64,000 nt of DNA from Actinomycetospora endophytica (GCF_021026375.1 NZ_JAJNDB010000001.1:1860001-1924000), one strand, 5' to 3'. Counted from the first letter of the stretch, positions 16,105 to 26,600 are shown. Made by a program: numbers and translations. The notes: generated by a model not told the origin, from the letters alone.

Positions 16105-16752
16105 ATGCAGTGGTGGGACAGCTACCGCGCCGTCTATGGCACCGAGCTCCGCGCCGAGGCGATGGTGCTCGCCGACCACGGCTGGGCGGTGGTTCCCGGC
16201 ACGTTCCCGCAAGGTGACGTCTGGACCGGGTGCAGCGACGCACCTCAGGTCGGGCCGACCCCCGTCCTCGACGACTGGGCCGTCGCGGCGACGACCGACG
16301 CCGGCCAGATCGCCGAGTGGTGGTCCGGCCTGCCGTACTCGATCCTGCTGCCGACCGGGCTGACGTTCGACGTGATCGAGGTGCCCGCGAGCATCGGCCG
16401 CCGTGCCGCCGCTGCGCTGCGGGCGGTCGGGGTCCCGGTGCCGATCGCCGCGACGCCGACCGGTGAGTGGCTGTTCCCGGTGCTCCCGGGCGAGCCGCTG
16501 CGCCCCGACCTCGCGGGCCGCCCCGGCATGACGCTGCACGGTCGCGGCAGCTTCCTCGCCGCACCGCCCTCGACGTTCCCCCAGGGCTCCAACCACTGGC
16601 GGGTCCGCCCGTCGGCCTGCGGCTGGCGCCTGCCCGACCCGTACAGCGTCCAGGACGCCATGGCCGAGGCCGTCCGCGAGCGTCCGCACCGCGGGCTGGG
16701 CGGCAGCTCCACCTACCGGATGGCGACGGTCGCCACCGGTATCCGGTCCTAG
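16105..16752 (+). CDS. Small bifunctional DNA primase/polymerase domain protein (215 aa)
   Basis: The protein fits the Prim-Pol N-terminal family (PF09250-like): ADHGWAVVPGTFPQGD, a gap region with WWSGLPYSILLPTGLTFDVIEVP where the DVIE acidic pair matches the metal-binding DxxxxD/E of archaeo-eukaryotic primases, then GRGSFLAAPPST. GGGAGG at 16093-16098 fixes ATG 16105. At 215 residues it lacks helicase and primase C-terminal domains, so it is a stand-alone domain, common in actinobacteria. Repair or primer synthesis is possible; substrate unknown. Confidence 0.75.
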   Translation: MQWWDSYRAVYGTELRAEAMVLADHGWAVVPGTFPQGDVWTGCSDAPQVGPTPVLDDWAVAATTDAGQIAEWWSGLPYSILLPTGLTFDVIEVPASIGRRAAAALRAVGVPVPIAATPTGEWLFPVLPGEPLRPDLAGRPGMTLHGRGSFLAAPPSTFPQGSNHWRVRPSACGWRLPDPYSVQDAMAEAVRERPHRGLGGSSTYRMATVATGIRS

Positions 16753-17157
16753 CGGACCACCCCCGGGCGAGCCCGGGACCACCACAATTCAAGACTCGGG
16801 TCGGCCAGGACCGCCGACGACGTCCCCGCGCAGCGCGTCGCACCGCAGCGCCGGGAGACGTCCCGGTCCGGCCCTCCCAGCGGCGGTGGGCGCGACGAAC
16901 GCGCCCGTGACCACCCCGGAGCGCGCGAGCACCGCGCCCACCGCCGCCCGAGACAGCGCCGCAGGGCGGGTCGAGCACCCTCCCCGTCCTGCGGCGTGAC
17001 AGACGTCCCCGCGGGCCGGGAGCCCCCAACCCCGGCCCGCGGCGGAACCCACCTTGCGTCAGCGCCTGGGTCGGCTTGACGAGGGGCACCACAGGCAGGT
17101 TCAGGGGTGGCCGGAGCTGCGCCATGTGCTCTTGATCAGCCGCGAAACCCCGCGCGC
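16753..17157. other. Intergenic stretch between convergent genes
   Basis: Both flanking genes end here. CCCGGGCGAGCCCGGG at about 16764-16779 can form a hairpin and may be a weak terminator without a T tract. The rest is very GC-rich and I find no frame with a ribosome site or known family. In mycobacteria a cold-shock gene lies in this neighbourhood, but I do not find one here. Confidence 0.45.
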
Positions 17158-19632
17158 TCAGCCCGGCAGCCGCCCCAGCACCGCCGTGAGCACCGCGACC
17201 GCGCCCGCCTTGTCCAGCGGGTCGTTCCCGTTCCCGCACTTCGGCGACTGCACACACGACGGGCACCCCGACGGGCACTCGCAGCCGGCGATCGCGTCGC
17301 GCGTCGCCGTGAGCCAGGTGCGCATCGCCTCGTGCCCGCGGTCGGCGAACCCGGCGCCCCCGGGGTGCCCGTCGTGGACGAAGACCGTGGGCCGGCCGGT
17401 GTCCGGGTGCAGCGCCGTCGAGACGCCGCCGATGTCCCAGCGGTCGCAGGTCGCGACGAGCGGCATCAGCCCGATCGCGGCGTGCTCCGCGGCGTGCAGC
17501 GAGCCGGGAACCCGGGCGGGCACGATCCCGACGCCGTCGAGCAGTGCCTCCGAGAGCGTGTACCAGACCGCGCGGGTCGCCAACGTCCGCGCGGGGAGGT
17601 CCAGCGGCACCTGCTCGACGACCTGCCCCGACGGCATCTTCCGCAGGTAGCCGACCACCTGCTCGGTCACCTCGACCGTCCCGAGACACACCTGGAGTTC
17701 CGGGCCGTCCGCGCCCACCGCGCCGAACGACTCGCAGTGCTCGGTCTCGACCACCTCGATGTCGGTGACCGACCGGGACTGGGTCGTCCACTCCGGTTCC
17801 TCGGCGTGCACGTGCGCGAGTCCCTCGTCGAGGTCCAGCGAGTCCACGACGTAGCTCTCGCCCTGGTGCAGGTGCACCGCGCCCTCGTGGACGGTCGACG
17901 GAGCGGCGCCCGGGTCGACGGTGCCGAGCATCCGTCCGGTCCCGGACTCCACGATGACGACCTGCTCGCCGCCCGACCCGCGGATGTCCACCCCGGCGTG
18001 CGGCCGCTCGGTGGGCAGCGCCCAGAACCAGCCGCCCCGCCGGTGGCGCACCAGTCCTTCGGCCGCGAGGTCGTCCAGGGCCCGCCGCGCGACCTCGCCG
18101 CCGAACACGTCGTCGACGTCGGACGCGGTCAGCGGCAGCTCGGCCGCCGCGCACGCGAGGTGCGGTGCGAGGACGTACGGGTTCGTCGGGTCGAGCACGG
18201 TGCGCTCGAGCGGCGCACCGAGCACGGCCTCGGGGTGGTGCACGAGGAACGTGTCCAGCGGGTCGTCCCGGGCCACCAGCAGCACCAGGGCGTCGTCGCC
18301 GGAGCGCCCGGCCCGACCCGCCTGCTGCCAGAAGGATGCCCGCGTCCCCGGGAACCCGGCGACCACCACCGCGTCGAGCCCGGCCACGTCGATGCCCAGC
18401 TCCAGCGCGTTCGTCGTCGCGACCCCCCGCAGCGCGCCGCTCATCAGCGCCGCCTCGAGCTCCCGACGCTCCTCGGGCAGGAACCCCGCCCGATAGGCGG
18501 CCACCTGTCGCGCCAGCTCCGGGTCGATCTCGCCGAGCACCCGCCGGGCCCCCAGCGCGGTGAGCTCGGCGCCCCGCCGCGAGCGCACGAACGCCAGCGA
18601 CCGGGCCCCCTCGACGACGAGGTCGGCCAGGATCCGGGACGTCTCGGCGCCCGCCGAGCGCCGCACCGGGGCGCCGTTCTCGCCGGTGACCTCCTCGAGC
18701 AGCGGCGGCTCCCACAGCCCGACCGCCCGGCGGCCCCGCGGCGACGCGTCGTCGGTGACCTCGACCACGTCGAGCCCGGTGAGCGCGGACGCCGACTGTC
18801 CGGGCTCGGACATCGTCGCCGAGGCGAGCACGAACGTCGGGTGGGCGCCGTAGCGCGCACAGATCCGTCGCAACCGGCGCAGCAGCAGGGCCACGTGCGA
18901 GCCGAACACCCCGCGGTACGCGTGCGCCTCGTCGACGACGACGTAGCGCAACCGGCGCAGGAACGTCGTCCAGCGGCCGTGCCGCGGCAGGATCCCGCGG
19001 TGGAGCATGTCCGGGTTGGTGAACAGCCAGCGCGCCGAGCGCCGCACCGCGTCCCGCTCGGCGTACGGGGTGTCCCCGTCGTACGACGAGGCCCGCAGCC
19101 CGTCCGCGCCGCCCGGGTCGAGCGCGCGGGCCGCCCGCAGCTGGTCGGCCCCCAGCGCCTTGGTGGGTGAGAGGTAGAGGGCGGTGGCCGCCGGCTCGAC
19201 GGACAGCGCCGACACCACGGGCAGCTGGTAGGCCAGCGACTTCCCCGACGCGGTGCCGGTGGAGACGACGACGTGGCGCCCGGCCCACGCGTGCTCGGCC
19301 GCCAGCGCCTGGTGCTCCCACGGCGCGGGCAGCCCGCGCGATTCCAGCCGCTCACGCAGGTCGGGTAGTACCCACGACGGCCACTCCGCCTGCCGTCCCT
19401 CGCGGGCCGGGACGACCTCGGCGTGGGTCAGCGGGTCCTCGCCCTGCGGCGTGCCCGCCAGGACGCGGCGCAGCAGGTCGGTGCCGTGCCCGGCGTCGTC
19501 GGGAACGCGCTCCTGCCGGGCGATCGCACCGACACCGCTCCCGGCGGCGCCGACACCGCTCCCGCCCGTGCCGACCTCACCGCGGACGGAGCCGTCCGGC
19601 CCGCCGACGAGCTCGCCCGCCTCCCTCGTCAC
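17158..19632 (-). CDS. DEAH-box helicase of the MrfA/YprA type (824 aa)
   Basis: Superfamily 2 helicase: Walker A STGTASGKSLAYQLP, motif Ia LSPTKALGADQL, DEAH in VVVDEAHAYRG, motif III LASATMS, motif VI QQAGRAGRSG. The C-terminal DUF1998-type zinc site is CECPSGCPSCVQSPKC, matching the four-cysteine cluster of MrfA-like 3'-5' helicases in DNA repair. Start GTG 19632 is preceded by GGAGGAGG four bases away; an upstream GTG at 19668 lacks this. Actinobacterial orthologs lie beside Tad genes, as here, but a functional link is not established. Confidence 0.9.
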   Translation of the reverse strand: MTREAGELVGGPDGSVRGEVGTGGSGVGAAGSGVGAIARQERVPDDAGHGTDLLRRVLAGTPQGEDPLTHAEVVPAREGRQAEWPSWVLPDLRERLESRGLPAPWEHQALAAEHAWAGRHVVVSTGTASGKSLAYQLPVVSALSVEPAATALYLSPTKALGADQLRAARALDPGGADGLRASSYDGDTPYAERDAVRRSARWLFTNPDMLHRGILPRHGRWTTFLRRLRYVVVDEAHAYRGVFGSHVALLLRRLRRICARYGAHPTFVLASATMSEPGQSASALTGLDVVEVTDDASPRGRRAVGLWEPPLLEEVTGENGAPVRRSAGAETSRILADLVVEGARSLAFVRSRRGAELTALGARRVLGEIDPELARQVAAYRAGFLPEERRELEAALMSGALRGVATTNALELGIDVAGLDAVVVAGFPGTRASFWQQAGRAGRSGDDALVLLVARDDPLDTFLVHHPEAVLGAPLERTVLDPTNPYVLAPHLACAAAELPLTASDVDDVFGGEVARRALDDLAAEGLVRHRRGGWFWALPTERPHAGVDIRGSGGEQVVIVESGTGRMLGTVDPGAAPSTVHEGAVHLHQGESYVVDSLDLDEGLAHVHAEEPEWTTQSRSVTDIEVVETEHCESFGAVGADGPELQVCLGTVEVTEQVVGYLRKMPSGQVVEQVPLDLPARTLATRAVWYTLSEALLDGVGIVPARVPGSLHAAEHAAIGLMPLVATCDRWDIGGVSTALHPDTGRPTVFVHDGHPGGAGFADRGHEAMRTWLTATRDAIAGCECPSGCPSCVQSPKCGNGNDPLDKAGAVAVLTAVLGRLPG

Positions 19633-19880
19633 GCCGCCTCCTCCATGAGGAGACCGAGATTCGCACACCCCACCGACGCTCCGCCCGGCGTCGTCTCACA
19701 CGCGAAAGAAGCACAGGTCACATCGAGATCAGGAACCGCGCCGGAGCGTGGCGCATGCCACCCCCATACACTGCGTCCCCTGTCACTCCGCGCGGTCTGC
19801 GCGTGGTGACGATCACTGCGCGCCGAGGACGCCGCCAGCGGCCTCCCGACGCCCCCGTTCCGATCCAACCGGGAGGCTGG

Positions 19881-22211
19881 ATGCAAGCGTCCGTCCTCGC
19901 TCAAGGGGTCCAGTTCTCCTCGAGCGACTACGCCGTCGTGAGCGTGGTGGCGGTGATCGCGCTCATCGCTCTCGCCATCGGCTTCTTCCTGCGCCAGCAG
20001 GTCCTTGCCGCCGACGAGGGCACGCAGAACATGCGCGACATCGGCAAAGCCGTCCAGGAGGGCGCGAGCGCCTTCCTGCAGCGGCAGTTCCGCACTCTGG
20101 CGCCGTTCATCGTCATCGTGTTCCTGGTGCTCCTCGCGCTGCCCGCCGACAACTGGGGCGAGCGCATCGCGCGCTCGATCGCCTTCGTGTTCGGCGCGCT
20201 GTTCTCGATGAGCATCGGTGGCCTGGGCATGAACCTGGCCACCAAGGCGAACATCCGCGTCGCCGCCGCGTCGACCAAGCCCGGCGGTCGTGACGAAGGT
20301 GCCCGGATCGCGTTCCGCACCGGCGGTGTCGTCGGCATGGCGACGGTCGGCCTCGGTCTGCTCGGTGCGTCCGTCGTCGTGCTCATCTTCGTCGAGAACG
20401 CCCCGAAGGTCCTCGAGGGCTTCGGTCTCGGCGCCGCCCTGCTCGCCATGTTCATGCGTGTCGGCGGCGGCATCTTCACCAAGGCCGCCGACGTCGGCGC
20501 GGACCTGGTCGGCAAGGTCGAGCAGGGCATCCCCGAGGACGACCCCCGCAACGCCGCGACCATCGCCGACAACGTGGGCGACAACGTCGGCGACTGCGCC
20601 GGCATGGCCGCCGACCTCTTCGAGTCCTACGCGGTCATGCTGGTCGCGGCGCTGATCCTCGGCTCGGTCGCGTTCGGCACTCTCGGCCTGACCTACCCGC
20701 TGATCGTCCCGGCGATCGGCGTCCTGACGGCCATCATCGGCGTGTTCATCACCCGCACCCGTGAGGGCGAGAACGCGCTCAAGGCGATCAACCGCAGCTT
20801 CTACATCTCGGCCGGCATCTCGCTGGTCCTGACGATCATCGCGGCGTTCGTCTACCTGCCGTCCAGCTTCACCGAGCTGCCCGGTGTCAACGCGGCCTCC
20901 GTCGGCGACCTCGTGGCGGCGGGCAACCCGGCCCGCATCGCGGCGATCGCCGTCGCCATCGGCATCGTGCTGGCGATCATCATCCTCGCGCTGACCGGCT
21001 ACTACACCGGCACCGAGGACAAGCCGGTCAAGGACGTCGGCACCTCGTCGCTCACCGGCGCGGCGACCGTCATCCTCGCCGGCATCTCGGTCGGGTTCGA
21101 GTCGGCCGTCTACACCGCGATCGTCATCGGGGCCGCGGTCTACGGCGCGTTCCTGCTCTCCGGCTCGGTCATCGTCGCGCTGTTCGCGGTCGCCATGGCC
21201 GGTACCGGCCTGCTCACCACGGTCGGCGTCATCGTCGCCATGGACACCTTCGGGCCGGTCTCCGACAACGCCCAGGGCATCGCCGAGATGTCCGGCGACG
21301 TCGACGAGAAGGCGGCCGAGATCCTCACCGAGCTCGACGCGGTGGGGAACACGACGAAGGCCATCACCAAGGGCATCGCGATCGCGACGGCCGTGCTCGC
21401 CGCGACCGCGCTGTTCGGCTCCTACAACGACGCCATCCGGCAGGGCTACGAGTCGGTCGGCAGCCAGCTGACCAACGACATCTACAACATCACCAGCCCG
21501 AACACGCTGGTCGGTGTCGTCCTCGGCGCGGCGGTCGTGTTCATGTTCTCGGGACTGGCGATCAACGCGGTGTCCCGGGCGGCCGGCGCGGTCGTCTACG
21601 AGGTCCGTCGCCAGTTCAACTCGATCCCCGGGATCATGGAGTACAAGGCGGGCGGCGGGGAGGCCGGTCGTCCGCAGTACGGCCGCGTCGTCGACCTCTG
21701 CACGCGGGACGCGCTGCGGGAGCTGGCGACGCCGGGTCTGCTCGCGATCCTCGCCCCGATCACCGTCGGCTTCGGTCTCGGTGTCGGCCCGCTCGCCGGG
21801 TACCTCGGCGGCGCGATCGCCGCGGGCACGCTCATGGCGGTGTTCCTCGCGAACTCCGGTGGTGCCTGGGACAACGCGAAGAAGCTGGTCGAGGACGGCA
21901 ACCACGGTGGCAAGGGGTCGGACGCCCACGAGGCGACGATCATCGGTGACACCGTCGGTGACCCGTTCAAGGACACCGCGGGCCCGTCGATCAACCCGCT
22001 GATCAAGGTCATGAACCTGGTGTCGGTGCTCATCGCGCCGGCCGTGGTCGCCCTGTCCATCGGCCCGAGCGCCAACCCGGCGATCCGCATCCCGATCGCG
22101 GTCGTCGCCCTGCTCGGGATCGTGGTGGCGGTGTACGTGTCGAAGCGTCGTTCGACCGCGATCGCGGACTCGAACACCGACGCGCCGACGCCGGAGACCG
22201 TCAGCAGCTGA
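19881..22211 (+). CDS. hppA: Membrane-bound proton-translocating pyrophosphatase (776 aa)
   Basis: Hydrolyses pyrophosphate and pumps protons across the membrane. About 16 hydrophobic helices; catalytic loop DVGADLVGKVEQGIPEDDPR with NVGDNVGDCAGMAADLFESY; second acidic site GDTVGDPFKDTAGPS. Lysine in GNTTKA marks the K+-independent subclass. GGGAGG at 19871-19876 is five bases from ATG 19881. It is divergent from the helicase and followed by a hairpin terminator. Length is typical. Confidence 0.95.
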   Translation: MQASVLAQGVQFSSSDYAVVSVVAVIALIALAIGFFLRQQVLAADEGTQNMRDIGKAVQEGASAFLQRQFRTLAPFIVIVFLVLLALPADNWGERIARSIAFVFGALFSMSIGGLGMNLATKANIRVAAASTKPGGRDEGARIAFRTGGVVGMATVGLGLLGASVVVLIFVENAPKVLEGFGLGAALLAMFMRVGGGIFTKAADVGADLVGKVEQGIPEDDPRNAATIADNVGDNVGDCAGMAADLFESYAVMLVAALILGSVAFGTLGLTYPLIVPAIGVLTAIIGVFITRTREGENALKAINRSFYISAGISLVLTIIAAFVYLPSSFTELPGVNAASVGDLVAAGNPARIAAIAVAIGIVLAIIILALTGYYTGTEDKPVKDVGTSSLTGAATVILAGISVGFESAVYTAIVIGAAVYGAFLLSGSVIVALFAVAMAGTGLLTTVGVIVAMDTFGPVSDNAQGIAEMSGDVDEKAAEILTELDAVGNTTKAITKGIAIATAVLAATALFGSYNDAIRQGYESVGSQLTNDIYNITSPNTLVGVVLGAAVVFMFSGLAINAVSRAAGAVVYEVRRQFNSIPGIMEYKAGGGEAGRPQYGRVVDLCTRDALRELATPGLLAILAPITVGFGLGVGPLAGYLGGAIAAGTLMAVFLANSGGAWDNAKKLVEDGNHGGKGSDAHEATIIGDTVGDPFKDTAGPSINPLIKVMNLVSVLIAPAVVALSIGPSANPAIRIPIAVVALLGIVVAVYVSKRRSTAIADSNTDAPTPETVSS

Positions 22212-22227
22212 CCTGAGCACGACGACA

Positions 22228-22268
22228 GGGCACCTCCGGCCACCGCGAGTGGTCGGAGGTGCCCTTCG
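22228..22268 (+). terminator. Intrinsic terminator of hppA
   Basis: GGGCACCTCCGGCCAC pairs with GTGGTCGGAGGTGCCC around CGCGA, with only a short TT tail. It lies 17 bases after the hppA stop. Confidence 0.75.
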
Positions 22269-22291
22269 TGCTGTTCCGGGGGCTCGTCGGA

Positions 22292-22318
22292 GTGTCAGCG
22301 ATGGGCCATCGCTGACAC
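22292..22318. repeat. Dispersed palindrome, copy 1 (TGTCAGCGATGG-N-CCATCGCTGACA)
   Basis: Twelve-base arms TGTCAGCGATGG and CCATCGCTGACA flank a single base and pair perfectly. A second copy with one identical arm is at 33712-33736, inside a gene. This copy lies between the hppA terminator and the LexA-type promoter. Confidence 0.75.
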
Positions 22319-22351
22319 TGGACGTCAGCAACTCCACATCGTCGCTCGGGC
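22314..22351 (+). repeat. 38-bp dispersed repeat, copy 1
   Basis: Starts GACACTGGACGTCAGCAACT and ends CGCTCGGGC. It matches 35392-35429 at 33 of 38 positions in the same orientation. It directly adjoins the palindrome, so palindrome plus tail may be one small mobile-like unit. Confidence 0.65.
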
Positions 22352-22383
22352 GGGCGCCGCGCGGGTCGGCCTCCTACACGCGT

Positions 22384-22403
22384 TCGAACGCATGTTCTAC
22401 AGT
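22384..22403 (+). promoter_or_regulatory. LexA-type SOS operator overlapping a promoter
   Basis: TCGAACGCATGTTCTA (22384-22399) matches the actinobacterial LexA box TCGAAC-N4-GTTCGA at 11 of 12 fixed positions. A possible -10 hexamer TACAGT (22398-22403) overlaps its right arm, eight bases before GTG 22412, so the transcript may be leaderless and repressed by LexA. Confidence 0.7.
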
Positions 22404-22411
22404 GCGGTCGC

Positions 22412-23461
22412 GTGGGGCAGATGTCGTTCTACTCGGCGGACGCCCTGCCGCGCGCGATCACCGACCTCGAGGGCGTGCTCTGCGCGGGCGGGGTCATGAC
22501 GCTGTTCGGGCGCGGGACGGCCGCCCGGCTCGCCATCGTCCTCGGCGCACCGCCGCTGCTCATCGAGGTTCCCGACGACGAGGTTCCCGACGACGAGGTC
22601 CCCGACGACGAGGCCCCGGTGCCGGTCCCGGACGAGCCGATCCGTGATCAGCAGGACCTGGTGGCTGCCGGCGGGCTCGCGGCGGAACCGTGGCGTCCCG
22701 ATGATCAGCAGGCCTCCGTGGCTGTCCAGGAACCCGCCGGAGACCCACCCGGGACCGGTGATCACGGGCGCGAGTGGGACGAGGGAGTCGACGAGATCCC
22801 CGCCGACGAGTTCCCGACCCGCGACGAGGACCCCCGCCCGCCCGACGGCGCCCCGCCCGACGACGCCCCCTCCGACGGAGCGAGGGGCTCCTTCGTGCGG
22901 ATAGATCGACCGAAGGGCCCCCTCGCTCAGAACGACGACGCTCAGAACGACGACGCTCAGAACGAGGACGGACCACCCGACGCGCCCACACCCGGCGTCG
23001 TGACCCCCGACCCCGTCGTGGAATGGCGTGCGCACGCCCTGTGTTGCGCCCTCCGAGGACGAGGAGTCCCCGCCGACGTGGAACGGCTGCCCGACGGGCG
23101 GCCCGTCGTGCGCAGCGCGTACCGGGCCGATCTCGTCGGGCTGGCCACCGCATGGCGGGGCGAGGACGGCGCGACGACCGTGCCGCGGGACCTCGAGCTC
23201 GACGGCCCCCGGTTACGGCTGTGGGTCCTGGCCGCCGGACGGCGGCGTGGCCGTGCTTACACTCTCGGTCTCGACCCGCACGCACGGGCGACGCACGAGC
23301 CCCTGCTCACGGCGTGTCAGCGTGCGGGCCTCGGCGCCACCCTGGCCGGGGACGAGGACGATCCCGTGGTCGAGATCGTCGGGCAGCGCCGACAGCGCCG
23401 TCTGGCTGAGCTCGTCGGAGACCGGCCACGGTCCCTCGTGGAGGGTGTCTGGCCGGAGTGA
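22412..23461 (+). CDS. Unknown, probably SOS-regulated protein with repeat-expanded centre (349 aa)
   Basis: No family recognised. Conserved-looking parts are the N-terminal 50 residues (SFYSADALPRAITDLEGVL, LFGRGTAARLAIVLG) and the C-terminal 150 (VVEWRAHALCCALRGRGV, GRRRGRAYTLGLDPHA, DDPVVEIVGQRRQRRLAEL). Between them lies an acidic low-complexity section with VPDDE three times and AQNDD-type units three times, plus a hairpin-forming DNA insert at 22878-22928. GTG 22412 fits a leaderless transcript from the LexA-type promoter; ATG 22421 is an alternative. Just upstream of topA and under an SOS box, it may act in DNA-damage response. Confidence 0.7.
   Translation: MGQMSFYSADALPRAITDLEGVLCAGGVMTLFGRGTAARLAIVLGAPPLLIEVPDDEVPDDEVPDDEAPVPVPDEPIRDQQDLVAAGGLAAEPWRPDDQQASVAVQEPAGDPPGTGDHGREWDEGVDEIPADEFPTRDEDPRPPDGAPPDDAPSDGARGSFVRIDRPKGPLAQNDDAQNDDAQNEDGPPDAPTPGVVTPDPVVEWRAHALCCALRGRGVPADVERLPDGRPVVRSAYRADLVGLATAWRGEDGATTVPRDLELDGPRLRLWVLAAGRRRGRAYTLGLDPHARATHEPLLTACQRAGLGATLAGDEDDPVVEIVGQRRQRRLAELVGDRPRSLVEGVWPE
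22878..22928. repeat. Hairpin-forming insert inside the SOS-regulated gene
   Basis: GAGCGAGGGGCTCCTTCG (22878-22895) and CGAAGGGCCCCCTCGCTC (22911-22928) pair at 16 of 18 positions around a 15-base loop. It is immediately followed by three 15-base units CTCAGAACGACGACG. Frame is kept. It resembles a REP-type palindrome taken into a coding region. Confidence 0.65.
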
Positions 23462-23650
23462 GCTCCACCGGACGGTGCCGTGGTGAGGCTGTGACCTGCA
23501 CCGATCGGACGGTCGACACAGGGTGGACACGGGAACGACAGCGGGGCATGACACGTTCTCGATGGCACGAACGCCGCGGTGAGGCACACTGGCGGCGAGT
23601 GGGGCACCGGACGACCGGGCTCCGCGAAGCGACGAGACGAGGCATGACTG

Positions 23651-26600
23651 GTGGCAGCGGGAAAGGCAGCGGCCGGTTCCACGGGGTCGACGACGACACG
23701 GAGCGCAACCACGACGGCGTCCGCGGGCACCGCGACGGTGGACGAGACGGCGACGGAGCAGACCGCTCCGGCGTCGCGTGGTCGGACGTCGGGCACGCGC
23801 AGGTCCACCGGGGCGAAGAGCTCCGGGGGCGGCCGCAAGAACGGTGGGGGCACGACGACGGCGGCCGGTGACGGCAACCGTCGTCTGGTGATCGTCGAGT
23901 CGCCCGCGAAGGCCCGGAAGATCGCGGACTACCTGGGCTCGAGCTACATCGTCGAGTCCAGCCGCGGCCACATCCGTGACCTGCCGCGGGGCGCCGCGGA
24001 CGTGCCCGCCAAGTACAAGGGCGAGAGCTGGGCGCGGCTCGGGGTCGATGTCGACAACTCCTTCGAGCCGCTCTACATCGTCACGCCGGACAAGAAGTCC
24101 ACGGTCACCGAGCTCAAGGACGCCCTCAAGGAGGTCGACGAGCTCTACCTCGCGACTGATGGTGACCGCGAGGGCGAGGCCATCGCCTGGCACCTGCTCG
24201 AGACGCTGAAGCCGAAGGTCCCGGTCCGGCGCATGGTGTTCCACGAGATCACCGAGTCGGCCATCCAGGCCGCCGCCGCGAACCCGCGCGACCTCGACAA
24301 GGACCTCGTCGACGCGCAGGAGACCCGCCGCATCCTCGACCGGCTCTACGGCTACGAGGTCAGCCCCGTGCTGTGGAAGAAGGTCATGCCGAAGCTCTCG
24401 GCGGGCCGCGTGCAGTCGGTGGCGACGCGCGTGATCGTCGAGCGCGAGCGCGAGCGGATGGCCTTCGTCTCGGCCTCCTACTGGGGCATCGACGCGGTCC
24501 TGCGCACCGACAAGGAGCAGGCCCAGGGCAACACCCCGACCTTCAAGGCCTCCCTGACGGCGGTCGACGGGTCCCGGGTGGCCACCGGTCGCGACTTCGA
24601 CTCGCTGGGCCAGCTGAAGTCGGGCGAGGTCCGGCGGCTGGACGAGGCCGACGCGCGCCGGCTGGCCGAGGCGCTGGGCTCGAGCGAGTACACGGTCAGC
24701 TCCGTCGAGGAGAAGCCGTACACCCGTAAGCCCTATCCGCCGTTCATGACCTCCACCCTCCAGCAGGAGGGCGGCCGCAAGCTGCGGTTCTCGTCCGAGC
24801 GGACGATGCGCACCGCGCAGCGGCTGTACGAGAACGGCTACATCACCTACATGCGTACGGACTCCACCACGCTGTCGGAGACCGCGATCAACGCCGCGCG
24901 CAACCAGGCGCGGGACCTCTACGGCGCCGAGAACGTCGCCGAGTCCCCCCGCCAGTACACGCGCAAGGTGAAGAACGCCCAGGAGGCCCACGAGGCCATC
25001 CGGCCCGCCGGGGACTCCTTCCGGACGCCGGGTCAGGTCGCGAATGAGCTCGGCGGCGACGAGTTCCGCCTCTACGAGCTCATCTGGCAGCGCACGATCG
25101 CCAGCCAGATGCGCGACGCCCGCGGCACGACGATGACCGTGCGGATCACGGCGCCCGCATCGACCGGCGAGGAGTGCACCTTCTCCGCGTCCGGCCGCAC
25201 CATCACCTTCCCCGGCTTCCTGCGGGCGTACGTCGAGACGGTCGACGAGCTCGAGGGCGGTCAGGCCGACGACGCCGAGAGCCGCCTGCCCCGGCTGGCC
25301 GAGGGCGACGGGCTCTCCGCCGACGAGCTGGAGCCGTCCGGGCACGCCACGAGCCCACCGGCGCGCTACACCGAGGCGAGCCTGGTGAAGACCCTGGAGG
25401 AGCGGGGCATCGGCCGGCCGTCGACCTACGCCTCGATCATCAACACCATCCAGGAACGCGGCTACGTCTGGAAGAAGGGCGCCGCGCTCGTCCCCAGCTG
25501 GATCGCGTTCTCCGTCGTCGGGCTGATGGAGAAGCACTTCGAGCGGCTCGTCGACTACGACTTCACGGCCACGCTCGAGGACGAGCTCGACTCGATCGCC
25601 GCGGGCAACGCGCAGCGCCAGACCTGGCTGTCGCACTTCTACTTCGGCGGCCAGAACGGCGAGAACGGCAACGCGCCCAGCGGCAGCGGTGTCGAGGCGT
25701 CGATGACGCACCTGGGCGGGCTGAAGAAGCTCGTCGGGGACAACCTCGAGGGCATCGACGCCCGCGAGGTCAACTCGTTGCGGATGTTCGCCGACGACGA
25801 GGGCCGCGATGTCGTGGTGCGGGTCGGCCGCTACGGGCCGTACCTGGAGCGGATGATCACCGGCGACGATGGTGAGGAGAAGTCGCAGCGGGCGAACCTG
25901 CCCGACGACCTCCCGCCCGACGAGCTCGACCTCGCGCTCGCCGAGCAGCTGTTCTCGACGCCGCAGGAGGGGCGCTCGCTGGGCACCGACCCGGAGTCGG
26001 GACACGAGATCCTCGCCAAGGAGGGCCGCTTCGGGCCGTACGTGACCGAGGTGCTGCCGGAGGGGGCGAAGGAGAAGCCCCGCACCGGTTCGCTCTTCAA
26101 GTCGATGACGCTCGCCGAGATGACGCTCGAGGACGCGCTCAAGCTGCTCTCGCTGCCACGGGTGGTCGGCACCGACCCGGAGTCGGGCGTGGAGATCACA
26201 GCCCAGAACGGCCGGTACGGGCCGTACATCAAGAAGGACAAGGACTCCCGCTCGCTCGACAGCGAGGAGGCGCTCTTCACGGTCACCCTCGAGGAGGCCC
26301 AGAAGATCTTCGCGCAGCCGAAGCAGCGCGGGCGGGCCGCCGCGAAGCCGCCGCTCAAGGAGCTCGGCAAGGACCCGGTCTCCGGCGAGCCGATGGTCGT
26401 CAAGGACGGCCGCTTCGGGCCGTACGTCACCGACGGCACCGGCTACAACGCGTCGCTGCGCAAGGGCGACGACGTCGACACGCTGACCGACGAGCGGGCC
26501 GCCGAGCTGCTCGCCGAGAAGCGGGCGAAGGGTCCGGCGCCGAAGAAGACGACGTCGAAGTCGTCGTCCTCCAAGTCGACCGCTTCCAAGTCGACGGCGT

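Noticed and set aside
16753-17157. Cold-shock protein gene expected near the helicase from mycobacterial gene order
   Set aside because: No frame with the GTVKWF signature is present in this gap or nearby.
15872-19321. Very long leftward open frame overlapping the helicase and primase genes
   Set aside because: It is Arg/Gly/Ala-rich antisense or out-of-frame reading caused by GC content, without any domain.
19629-22337. Leftward 900-codon open frame opposite hppA
   Set aside because: Asp/Arg-rich shadow of a well-defined membrane pyrophosphatase.
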